DNA from: Acidobacteriota bacterium
GTDB taxonomy: Bacteria; Acidobacteriota; Terriglobia; Acidiferrales; UBA7541
DNA: 9,336 nt
Reading direction: 5' to 3'
Assembly (NCBI GenBank): GCA_003224135.1
Contig: QHYO01000594.1
Coordinates: forward strand, 1-9,336
Part shown: positions 1-6,063 of the stretch, one piece after another
Numbering within the stretch: position 1 is the stretch's first letter
Layout of the letters: the number at the start of each line of letters is the position of its first letter
Notes under the pieces: generated by a model
Database searches by the model: none
The model's input: only the letters and a program-made list of their open reading frames with translations
Told to the model about the DNA's origin: nothing
Position numbers and translations under genes: made by a program

Positions 1-2
1 TG

Positions 3-1361
3 GATGATGAGCGCTCCATCTGCGAGTTGCTGGAGATAACTTTTCGCAAGGAGGGGCATCGCGTTGAACTGGCGCACGATGTTGAATCGGCAAAGAGGAA
101 GCTGCAATCGCAGATCTTTGACATTGTGATTTCGGACGTGCGGATGCCGGGCGAAACCGGTGTCGATCTGTTGAAATTCACGAAAGAGATCGCTCCGGAC
201 AGTTTTTTTCTATTGGTTACTGGGGTTCCGACACTGGATACGGCAATCGCGGCAATCAACGCCGGCGCCGACCGCTATGTGATCAAGGACCACGAACTTG
301 TGGATCAATTGCGCCGAGCCGTGCGCAGCGTTACGGAAAGCATGAAGTGGAAAAAAGAGGCCGGCTACCTGAGAAGAGAACTCCGCCGTCTCACGGGACT
401 AGACAACATTATCGGTCAGAGCCCAAAGATGCGGGCCATTTTTGACCTGATTCAAACGGTCGCGCCGCAGACCAGCCGCGTGTTGATTACCGGCGAAAGC
501 GGAACAGGGAAAGAACTCGTTGCGCGCGCGATTCATGAGAACAGCCAGCGGGCACAGGCTCCGTTCATCACCATCAATTGCGGCGCCTTTCCAGAGACTC
601 TATTGGAGTCCGAGCTTTTCGGCTACATGAAGGGCGCGTTCACCGGCGCAAATGAAAACCGCCAAGGTTTGTTCCAGGCAGCGCATGGCGGAACGCTTTT
701 CATGGACGAGATTGGGAATATGACGCTCACGATGCAGGTGAAGCTTTATCGCGTGCTTCAGGAAGGGAAAGTTCGTCCTCTCGGCAGCAACGATGAGGTG
801 GATGTGGACGTTCGCGTGATCGCGGCGACCAACAAAGAGTTTGAGAAGGAGATCGCCGAGGGTCGCTTTCGTGAAGACTTGTACTATCGCCTGAGCGTAA
901 TTCCTATTCAATTGCCGTCGCTTCGCGAAAGGAAAGAAGACATTCCTCTTCTGGCGCGGCACTTTCTTGAACGATTCCGGCGAACTATGGAGAAACCAGT
1001 TGAAGGCGTTTCCCCGGAAGCTATGCGGAGACTCGAATCATACGACTGGCCGGGGAACGTGCGGGAACTTGAGAACACCATGGAACGGGCCGTGGCGCTC
1101 GAAACCACGAATGAAATTTCCCTTCGCGTTCTGCCCGACCGAATAGCAGGGTACGCGAGTACGCCGGGAATAAGCTCAGGGCTGGGAACGGCTGCCTTTC
1201 CCGAAGGTGGCGTGGACTTTGAAAAGGAAATTGCGGATACCGAGCGCAGGTGTCTGCTTGCGGCACTTGAAAAAGCAGGTGGGGTCAGAACGCGCGCGTC
1301 GGAGCTCCTGAAGATTACCTACCGATCATTCCGCCACTACGCAAAGAAGCATGGACTGTAG
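3..1361 (+). CDS. pilR: Sigma-54-dependent response regulator, PilR/NtrC type (5' end missing)
   Basis: Two-component transcription activator that, when phosphorylated, should remodel sigma-54 RNA polymerase at -24/-12 promoters. The frame is open to the window edge and begins DDERSICELLE, the acidic pocket of a receiver domain, so the true start lies a few codons upstream; a TTG at 27 would cut away this pocket and is rejected. In visible numbering: receiver domain about 1-110 with phosphoacceptor Asp45 (in ISDVRMPG), signalling Thr73 and Lys95; AAA+ domain with Walker A GESGTGKE (164-171), the sigma-54 loop GAFTGA intact (211-216), Walker B GGTLFMDEI (229-237) and WPGNVRELEN (349-358); Fis-type helix-turn-helix at the last 35 residues. 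The receiver lysine is followed by Asp instead of the usual Pro. It lies upstream of a pilin with a sigma-54-like promoter, hence PilR-like; the exact orthology is inferred. No sensor kinase is visible. Confidence 0.93.
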   Translation, partial: DDERSICELLEITFRKEGHRVELAHDVESAKRKLQSQIFDIVISDVRMPGETGVDLLKFTKEIAPDSFFLLVTGVPTLDTAIAAINAGADRYVIKDHELVDQLRRAVRSVTESMKWKKEAGYLRRELRRLTGLDNIIGQSPKMRAIFDLIQTVAPQTSRVLITGESGTGKELVARAIHENSQRAQAPFITINCGAFPETLLESELFGYMKGAFTGANENRQGLFQAAHGGTLFMDEIGNMTLTMQVKLYRVLQEGKVRPLGSNDEVDVDVRVIAATNKEFEKEIAEGRFREDLYYRLSVIPIQLPSLRERKEDIPLLARHFLERFRRTMEKPVEGVSPEAMRRLESYDWPGNVRELENTMERAVALETTNEISLRVLPDRIAGYASTPGISSGLGTAAFPEGGVDFEKEIADTERRCLLAALEKAGGVRTRASELLKITYRSFRHYAKKHGL

Positions 1362-1674
1362 TTTTGTTCATAATTATCGAGGCGGGTATACAGGCAACGC
1401 TCAGTTCGATTCCTGCCATGCTGTTCTTAAACTGAACGACCCCATGGCGATCATTTCATTCATTCCGCGGATGATATGTTAATACTCGGCGGACGTAGCG
1501 CCCAGCTCAAAGACCGTCGCTCGGTGCGAGGCTCGTAAGCTGCTCAGTTCAAACCTGCGTACCTGTCCGAGCGCCAGGGGTAGACGCACAGAGAGTAGCG
1601 ACACAGTCTGTCAAACCAGTATGCCGAAAACCGTCACTTTGAGCGGGAGATCCACCCAGCTAACGCGGGCTAAT
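1362..1674. other. Intergenic region without a recognised gene
   Basis: I see no plausible coding frame, tRNA or clear terminator with a T-run after the regulator. Two small patterns are present: an imperfect direct repeat in which GCTCAGTTC is followed three or four bases later by CCTGC (1399-1416 and 1542-1558), and a short palindrome TCCGCGGA (1464-1471) flanked by TCA/TGA with one bulged base. Neither can be assigned a function. Confidence 0.5.
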
Positions 1675-1714
1675 TAGGTCGTGCTTTCGTATGTCTATGA
1701 ATTAGCACAACTTA
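1675..1714. promoter_or_regulatory. Imperfect inverted repeat, candidate activator (UAS) site for the pilin promoter
   Basis: TAGGTCGTGCT (1675-1685) and AGCACAACTTA (1704-1714) are inverted copies matching at 9 of 11 positions, separated by 18 bases. The dyad covers about -103 to -64 relative to the predicted sigma-54 transcript start, the distance at which enhancer-binding activators such as PilR usually bind. No T-run follows, so it is not an obvious terminator. That the upstream regulator binds here is inference. Confidence 0.4.
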
Positions 1715-1751
1715 CGCGGCTTGAGGTTTGGCAGTACGCTTCGGTTACAAT

Positions 1752-1766
1752 TGGAATGGAACTTGC
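1752..1766 (+). promoter_or_regulatory. Sigma-54 (-24/-12) promoter of the first pilin gene
   Basis: TGGAATGGAACTTGC matches the sigma-54 consensus TGGCACG-N4-TTGC: the GG of the -24 element, the A and G that follow, and the complete TTGC of the -12 element are present at the exact consensus spacing. The predicted transcript start is near 1778, giving a 5' leader of about 60 bases before the pilin TTG codon. Pilin genes under sigma-54 and PilR control are well established in Pseudomonas and relatives, and a sigma-54 activator is encoded immediately upstream. Confidence 0.7.
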
Positions 1767-1825
1767 CTATCAAGGAGGCATGTGAGGCGGCAAATTTAGT
1801 GCCCCTGATTCTATATTCTAAAAAA

Positions 1826-1831
1826 GAGGTG
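1826..1831 (+). promoter_or_regulatory. Ribosome binding site deciding the TTG start of pilin 1
   Basis: GAGGTG lies six bases before TTG 1838. This fixes the start so that the pre-pilin leader is the short MKKQKG form, and argues against in-frame starts farther upstream, which lie near or before the sigma-54 promoter. Confidence 0.75.
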
Positions 1832-1837
1832 TTTGTC

Positions 1838-2341
1838 TTGAAAAAGCAAAAAGGTTTCTCCCTTATCGAGTTGCTGATCGTCGTGGCGATCATCTTGATC
1901 ATCGCGGCGATTGCCATCCCGAACCTGCTCCGTTCGCGTATGGCGGCCAATGAAGCGTCCGCAGTCGGTTCGATTCGCACCATCAACACTGCGGAAGTGA
2001 CGTACTCTGCCGCTTACCCGGATACGGGCTATGCAGCGACTCTCGCCAATCTTGGTGGCACGACTGCGGCGTGCACGCCGCCGGCTGTTGCCACTGCCGC
2101 AACTGCTTGCTTGATCGACAGCAGCTTGACCACCGGAACCTTTCAGAAATCCGGCTATACGTTTGCCAGTGTAGGAGCTATCGTCGGAGGTGGAACAGTA
2201 AGAAACGTGTATACCGTCACTGGGGTTCCCCAGGGTATCGGAACGACTGGTCAGCGTGGCTTCTTCTCGGATGAGAGCGGTGTGATTCGGTACACTTTGG
2301 ACGGCACCGCGCCAACGAACGCCGCCTCACCATTGCAGTAA
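1838..2341 (+). CDS. pilA: Type IV prepilin (major pilin candidate, pilin 1)
   Basis: Structural subunit of a type IV pilus, 167 residues as a precursor. The leader MKKQKG is followed by FSLIELLIVV: cleavage after Gly6 by prepilin peptidase would expose Phe1 with the conserved Glu5, and the next 20 residues form the hydrophobic assembly helix. The mature protein has 161 residues. Its globular part contains two cysteines, Cys73 and Cys85 (C-X11-C), that could form a disulfide. TTG 1838 is chosen because GAGGTG precedes it and it gives a standard leader; in-frame extension to 1721 would overlap the promoter and put an unrelated stretch before the leader. It has its own sigma-54-like promoter and is closed by a strong terminator, as expected for an abundant subunit. 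A pseudopilin role cannot be excluded, but PilB, PilC and PilM nearby favour T4P. Confidence 0.9.
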   Translation: MKKQKGFSLIELLIVVAIILIIAAIAIPNLLRSRMAANEASAVGSIRTINTAEVTYSAAYPDTGYAATLANLGGTTAACTPPAVATAATACLIDSSLTTGTFQKSGYTFASVGAIVGGGTVRNVYTVTGVPQGIGTTGQRGFFSDESGVIRYTLDGTAPTNAASPLQ

Positions 2342-2363
2342 GGTATAAGGTTGTGTTTGGTTC

Positions 2364-2396
2364 AAGGGGGAGTCGAGAGATTCCTCCTTTTTTTTT
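2364..2396 (+). terminator. Intrinsic terminator after pilin 1
   Basis: AAGGGGGAGTC (2364-2374) pairs with GATTCCTCCTT (2379-2389) over 11 base pairs, two of them G-U, around a GAGA (GNRA-type) tetraloop. The stem runs into nine consecutive T residues (2388-2396). It starts 22 bases after the pilin 1 stop codon, so most transcripts should end before pilin 2. Confidence 0.9.
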
Positions 2397-2533
2397 GCAC
2401 GGCGAATTTGGCCGATCAGGGCGGTGAAGGTTCGGGCGGCTTTGGTCTCCAGAGTGCTTCGGACCCTGTTTCGAGATCGACTGTGACATGTCCTGTGGCA
2501 GGAGACGGTGGTCTTTTCGTAGGCCTAAATTAT

Positions 2534-2539
2534 GAGGTG
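2534..2539 (+). promoter_or_regulatory. Ribosome binding site deciding the GTG start of pilin 2
   Basis: GAGGTG, the same hexamer used by pilin 1, ends five bases before GTG 2545. It supports translation from this GTG even though the resulting leader peptide is unusually long. Confidence 0.7.
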
Positions 2540-2544
2540 CTCGC

Positions 2545-3093
2545 GTGAGGCGCACAAAAATTTTGACGTGTGGGACGCCTTTTCTGGAGCGATACAAGCG
2601 CCAGGATGGTTTCTCACTCATTGAATTGCTGATTGTGGTCGCAATCATTCTGATCATCGCCGCAATCGCGATTCCCAATCTTCTCAGGGCCAGGATCGCA
2701 GCGAACGAAGCGTCAGCAGGCCAATCGTTGCGCACGATCCACACGGCGATGACGACGTATTCTGCTGTTTACCCGGATGTGGGCTATGCAGCCACTCTGG
2801 ATGCGCTTGGTGGCACGACCGCAGCGTGCACGCCCCCAGCCGTTGCCACTTCCGCAACCGCCTGTTTGATCGAGAGTACTTTGAGCGTCAACAAGAACAA
2901 GTCCGGCTATACGTTTGTGGGAGCAGGGGGTGTTGTCGGGTTAGGTACAGTGAACAATATCTACAGTGCTACGACCACGCCCTCGGCGCCCGGCGTGACC
3001 GGGCAGCGCGGTTTCTTCATCAACGAGTCGGGCGTCATTCGCTACTCGCTGGACGGATCGGCACCCACGGCGGCCAGCTCTCCGATACAGTAG
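2545..3093 (+). CDS. Second type IV prepilin, paralogue of pilin 1
   Basis: A 182-residue prepilin whose processing site is QDG followed by FSLIELL. The first 26 mature residues are identical to those of pilin 1, and Cys73/Cys85, GGTTAACTPPAVAT and the C-terminal ESGVIRY.LDG motif are shared, so the pair arose by tandem duplication. The proteins diverge mainly after the second cysteine (about 91-130) and around residues 37-56. The leader is 22 residues (MRRTKILTCGTPFLERYKRQDG) against 6 in pilin 1; GAGGTG before GTG 2545 supports this start, though an internal TTG near 2563 is possible. The gene lies beyond the pilin 1 terminator, and I see no clear sigma-54 or sigma-70 promoter in 2397-2533, so it may be expressed by readthrough or from an unrecognised promoter. 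It could be a minor or alternative pilin. Confidence 0.88.
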   Translation: MRRTKILTCGTPFLERYKRQDGFSLIELLIVVAIILIIAAIAIPNLLRARIAANEASAGQSLRTIHTAMTTYSAVYPDVGYAATLDALGGTTAACTPPAVATSATACLIESTLSVNKNKSGYTFVGAGGVVGLGTVNNIYSATTTPSAPGVTGQRGFFINESGVIRYSLDGSAPTAASSPIQ

Positions 3094-3099
3094 TTCCGC

Positions 3100-4134
3100 C
3101 TACGGCTCACTTATGCGCTTCAAGGCGCCCAGGGCTTCGGTGTTCCGGGGATCATTTTGCAGAACGGCCTGATACTCCTTGAGAGCTTCCTGGTGTTTAT
3201 TCGCCTGTTCCAACAGCTTTGCCAGCTGTAAATGACTGACTGAATCGAAAGGATATTCAGCGGTGATCTTCCGCAACAGCGTCTCCGCTTCCTGTAAGCG
3301 GCCTTGTCTGACGAGCAAATTTGCGAGACCGTGCTGCCCCACCAGCGTTGCACCAAGCTCCAGGGACTTGCGGAATTCCAGCTCGCCGACGCCGTCGTCG
3401 CCCTGACTGACCAGGGCTTGGGCCAGGTACAGGTGGGCGTAGGGACTAACAGGACCGGTTTCCACGGCCTTGCGAAATTCCGCGAGAGCTTCCTGGTTCC
3501 GGCCTCGTTTTTCGAGGACCCGGCCGTGGTTGAGATGTACATCCGTCCACTGTGGTTTGAGGGCCAAGGCCTCCACAAACAGCCGGTCGGCTTGATCTAG
3601 GAGTCCTTGGTCAAGGTACAGGCAACCGAGGGCATTCAGTACGTTCACGCTATGCGGTTTCAACGCCAGCGCACGGTTGAGCTCCGCTTCAGCCCGTTTC
3701 TGGTCGCCCTGCTCGAAATACGTCGAGCCTAGATTCAAGTGCATCACGTAAGAATCAGGATCAGTGACCAGAGTTGTAGTGTATAGCGTTAGATCATCCC
3801 TCCATACGCGATTCCGTCTAAGCGTTTTCGTCACCGCAAGCGCGAAAACAACAACGCCGCCAAGGCACAACGCGCAGCGTAGCGCCGACTTTGCCGCAGT
3901 GGCCCGCGTAGCTGAATCCCACGCCGCTTTTGCCAGCCAGCCTACAATCCAACAGAAACCCACTGAGGCTAGATACAGATAGCGTTCCGTGAGAACATTT
4001 GACGCCATCCACCGCGCGTTCTGAACCGGCGCCAAGGTAACGCCCACCCACAACACGCCGTAGGCAAGCTCCGGCTGCGTTTTGCGGAAGTAAGCCAGAA
4101 ATAAAATCCCGGCCAATACGAGCGCTACTCCCAC
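3100..4134 (-). CDS. GT-C/TPR membrane protein, C-terminal part (second frame of a frameshifted gene)
   Basis: This is the downstream part of the gene beginning at 5075. From GVALVLAGILFLAYF onward it contains the last membrane segments, including a VQNARWMASNVLTERYLYLASVGF segment (ERYLY is a frequent motif in this family), then about six TPR repeats to the C terminus, with signatures such as HLNLGSTYFEQGDQKRAEAE and LNALGCLYLDQGLLDQA. TPRs are protein-binding scaffolds and would probably face the periplasm. The frame is open upstream to an ATG at 4212, but codons before about 4134 translate sequence that reads as protein only in the other frame, so that ATG is not a credible start. Its stop is six bases from the stop of pilin 2 on the opposite strand, with no terminator between them. 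Without a frame correction this part has no start of its own. Confidence 0.75.
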   Translation of the reverse strand: MGVALVLAGILFLAYFRKTQPELAYGVLWVGVTLAPVQNARWMASNVLTERYLYLASVGFCWIVGWLAKAAWDSATRATAAKSALRCALCLGGVVVFALAVTKTLRRNRVWRDDLTLYTTTLVTDPDSYVMHLNLGSTYFEQGDQKRAEAELNRALALKPHSVNVLNALGCLYLDQGLLDQADRLFVEALALKPQWTDVHLNHGRVLEKRGRNQEALAEFRKAVETGPVSPYAHLYLAQALVSQGDDGVGELEFRKSLELGATLVGQHGLANLLVRQGRLQEAETLLRKITAEYPFDSVSHLQLAKLLEQANKHQEALKEYQAVLQNDPRNTEALGALKRISEP

Positions 4135-5075
4135 CCTCCCAGCAGGACGCGGGGCTCCCAAGGTCCAGTGCTCTCGTGGAAAACATGAAAGGCGGACATC
4201 CGCTGCGGCCACACGAGCAGCCAGGCGTACTCGATGAGCAATGAAAAACTAGAGTAAATCGCCCGCGGCCAAGTGAGTTGAGGATGCTGCAAAACAGGGG
4301 CGAGGTTCCCTAGAAGGAAGCTGCGAAGTACCAGGTAACTGAATCCAACCAAGCACACTGGAATGTACTGCGTGGTTTTCTGAGCAAGGGACCTGTCTTC
4401 ATGTCCTTCGCGAACGAAATGCTCATAAAAAACCAGCAGCGGAGCCAGCATCAGTGCCGGCTCCTTGGCCATCATTGCGGCCGCGTAACAAACCGCCACG
4501 CCTATGCGGGTCCCCAGGTTCATCACGGGCCTGCGAATATAGAGGAAGAAGGCCGTCAAAACGAGCAGTGTCGCTTCCAAGTCCGGAACTGCGGCGATCC
4601 AATTGACCGTCTCCGTATGGACCGGATGCACCGCGAAGAGCGCTGCCGCCACCGCGGCAATTCCGCGTTGCCTGAAAAGAAAGATTCCCGAATAATAAAC
4701 CAGAGCCACCACCAGCGCATTCAGTAGGATGTTAAGCAAGTGGTAGCCGAAGGGTAGATCTCCAAACATTTTCCACAAAACCAGGTAGGTGAAGGTCATC
4801 AGCGGCCGATAATAATTCGTATCCCCCGCTGCTCCGACGAATGACCAGACCGTGGTGCCGAAGATCTGCGGCAAGTAGCGCCAACTTTTCACGTACGGGT
4901 TGTTCAGGACTTGCAGTTTATCGTCATAGACGAAACCATTCGTGAGCGTGTTCGCGTAGCACACCAGCGCCAAAAGAAACAGCGAAGGAACAATGAAGCG
5001 GTCCTTCCCGCCATGGCTCGGCGGACAAGCCGAACCAGCGCCCTCATCCGTCTGCGCTTTTATCGCAGTTGACAT
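4125..5075 (-). CDS. GT-C (TMTC-like) glycosyltransferase-type membrane protein, N-terminal part, frameshifted
   Basis: Multi-pass inner-membrane protein resembling the bacterial relatives of TMTC/PMT O-mannosyltransferases. After a first membrane segment comes a loop with YDDKLQVLNNPYV, whose acidic pair matches the position of catalytic acids in GT-C enzymes, then NYYRPLMTFTYL, VHPVHTETVNWIAAVPD and MAKEPALMLAPLLVFYEHF, all typical of the family. The frame ends at 4125 in LLGGWE-stop, exactly where the neighbouring frame resumes with VGVALVLAG; joined by a one-base shift the protein would have about 658 residues, a normal length. ATG 5075 is preferred over ATG 5132 because a promoter-like -10 element lies seven bases before it. 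Substrate unknown; pilin glycosylation is suggested only by adjacency, as for TfpW in some Pseudomonas strains. It could be a pseudogene or an assembly error. Confidence 0.75.
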   Translation of the reverse strand: MSTAIKAQTDEGAGSACPPSHGGKDRFIVPSLFLLALVCYANTLTNGFVYDDKLQVLNNPYVKSWRYLPQIFGTTVWSFVGAAGDTNYYRPLMTFTYLVLWKMFGDLPFGYHLLNILLNALVVALVYYSGIFLFRQRGIAAVAAALFAVHPVHTETVNWIAAVPDLEATLLVLTAFFLYIRRPVMNLGTRIGVAVCYAAAMMAKEPALMLAPLLVFYEHFVREGHEDRSLAQKTTQYIPVCLVGFSYLVLRSFLLGNLAPVLQHPQLTWPRAIYSSFSLLIEYAWLLVWPQRMSAFHVFHESTGPWEPRVLLGGWE

Positions 5076-5082
5076 GCGCCAC

Positions 5083-5111
5083 AGTCTACCCAACCACTCT
5101 CGAAAAGGACA
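5083..5111 (-). promoter_or_regulatory. Promoter-like motif for the GT-C/TPR gene, leaderless placement
   Basis: Read on the minus strand: TGTCCT (5111-5106), 17 bases, TAGACT (5088-5083), 7 bases, ATG at 5075. The -10 spacing puts the transcript start at or next to the ATG, and no Shine-Dalgarno sequence is visible. The same layout precedes lolA and pilC. Confidence 0.45.
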
Positions 5112-5170
5112 CTCCAGCAACTCCAACCTCATGCGCTACAACGCTTCGGGCACAGCGGGCTCCGACGATT

Positions 5171-5200
5171 TGTCCTGCAATACGCGGCGCGTGCTACACT
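5171..5200 (+). promoter_or_regulatory. Promoter-like motif for lolA, leaderless placement
   Basis: TGTCCT (5171-5176), 18 bases, TACACT (5195-5200), 6 bases, then the GTG start at 5207. The predicted transcript start coincides with the start codon and no Shine-Dalgarno sequence is present. Confidence 0.5.
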
Positions 5201-5206
5201 TCCCGT

Positions 5207-5977
5207 GTGAACCGGTGGCTTACCCTTGGAATCTTTTTCGGTTTCGCGTGTTATAGTTCCGCCGTAGCAAATGTTCCGCCTCGAGACGTTCGCTCCATCG
5301 TGGAACGGTTTGAGCGAACATATCGCTCCTCCCGGACGCTGCAGGCCACCTTTCTCCAGCGCTATATGGATAACGGTAGAGAAGTACGCTCAGAGGCGGG
5401 CGTGGCCTATTTCGCTCGGCCCGGGAAGATGCGCTGGGAGTACGACTCACCCGAGCACAATCTGTATGTAATTGACGGCAAATGGTCCTGGTTTTATGTG
5501 CCGGAGGATCACACGGTCACCCGCATCCGGGCGAAGGAAAGCTCGGACTGGCGGACGCCGCTGGCCCTTCTCGCTGGCGAAATGAAGGTATCCCGAATCT
5601 GTGCGCACGTGGAACTGGATTCTTCGCTGCACGCGCTCGATTCTGAGAACATCGCATTGCGGTGCGTAGTTCGTGGACGCGAAACGTCGGCCTCGGCAAA
5701 CAGGCGTGAGGGCATTCCCGCTTCAGACGACCAAGGCGCTGGAGTGGTTTTCGAGGTAAATCCGGCGACGGGAGAGCTTTCCCGCGTCCTGGTTTCTGAT
5801 CCCGGTGGAGTGCAGATCGAATTCCGCTTTGCTAATTGGCAATTCGACCCACCCTTGGGCGCTGCGAAGTTCCGCTTCGAGCCGCCCAAAGGAGTCGCCA
5901 TCGTAGACGGAGACCTAGCAACACCCAGGACGAACTCCTTTGCCGCTCCCTTGTCACCGCCCTCGGAAGTCAACTAG
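5207..5977 (+). CDS. lolA: LolA-family periplasmic lipoprotein carrier
   Basis: Predicted 256-residue secreted protein that would carry lipoproteins across the periplasm from LolCDE to the outer membrane. The N-terminus MNRWLTLGIFFGFACYSSAVA is a signal peptide with a plausible cleavage after AVA21. The mature part starts with a helix (VRSIVERFERTYRSSRTLQATFLQ region), then the LolA hallmark strands around RPGKMRWEYDSPEHNLYVIDG (about 71-91) and GKWSWFYVPED. Two extras stand out: a polar insertion at about 155-178 between beta strands and a Pro/Ser/Thr-rich tail from about 239, making it longer than the usual roughly 200 residues. GTG 5207 is chosen because it gives a clean signal peptide; the frame continues upstream to 5069 with no secretory character. 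It could deliver T4P secretin or pilotin lipoproteins, but that is inference; general envelope transport is the safer reading. Confidence 0.82.
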   Translation: MNRWLTLGIFFGFACYSSAVANVPPRDVRSIVERFERTYRSSRTLQATFLQRYMDNGREVRSEAGVAYFARPGKMRWEYDSPEHNLYVIDGKWSWFYVPEDHTVTRIRAKESSDWRTPLALLAGEMKVSRICAHVELDSSLHALDSENIALRCVVRGRETSASANRREGIPASDDQGAGVVFEVNPATGELSRVLVSDPGGVQIEFRFANWQFDPPLGAAKFRFEPPKGVAIVDGDLATPRTNSFAAPLSPPSEVN

Positions 5978-6026
5978 CGATCCGCAGCCGCCCGTACATG
6001 CTTGGATACGGCCAACCCTTCAGGCA

Positions 6027-6056
6027 TATCCTGCATATTTTCAAATGAGGTACACT
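6027..6056 (+). promoter_or_regulatory. Promoter-like motif for pilC, leaderless placement
   Basis: TATCCT (6027-6032), 18 bases, TACACT (6051-6056), 7 bases, ATG 6064. The -10 hexamer is identical to that of lolA. A TGAGGT sequence at 6046-6051 is about 12 bases from the ATG, too far for a good ribosome binding site. Confidence 0.5.
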
Positions 6057-6063
6057 ACTAACC

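Noticed and set aside
600..1266. Long minus-strand open frames opposite the response regulator
   Set aside because: They are antisense to a strongly conserved coding region and show no recognisable domain or start signals; the same applies to those opposite pilC, pilB and lolA.
1535..1575. tRNA-like CAG-TTCAAAC-CTG arm
   Set aside because: No acceptor stem, anticodon arm or D-arm can be built around it.
1729..1743. Second sigma-54-like site TGGCAGTACGCTTCG
   Set aside because: The -24 half is good but the -12 half reads TTCG rather than TTGC; the site at 1752-1766 fits better.
1774..1785. Strong Shine-Dalgarno AGGAGG next to ATG-TGA, a start-stop mini-ORF
   Set aside because: Only one base separates the Shine-Dalgarno from the ATG and the predicted transcript start lies inside it, so it would not be translated.
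1721..1837. In-frame upstream extension of pilin 1
   Set aside because: It would begin before the predicted transcript start, has no leader character, and TTG 1838 with GAGGTG six bases ahead gives the standard short prepilin leader.
2489..2503. TGTCCT and a TCCTG/CAGGA stem upstream of pilin 2
   Set aside because: No TANNNT lies at 17-18 bases, and the stem is five base pairs with a three-base loop, so neither a promoter nor a hairpin can be supported.
5076..5132. 19-residue extension of the GT-C/TPR protein to ATG 5132
   Set aside because: No ribosome binding site or promoter precedes it, while ATG 5075 has a well-placed -10-like element; kept as a less likely alternative.
5069..5206. Long upstream extension of lolA
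   Set aside because: The extra 46 residues lack secretory character, overlap the divergent gene, and would bury the obvious signal peptide that starts at GTG 5207.
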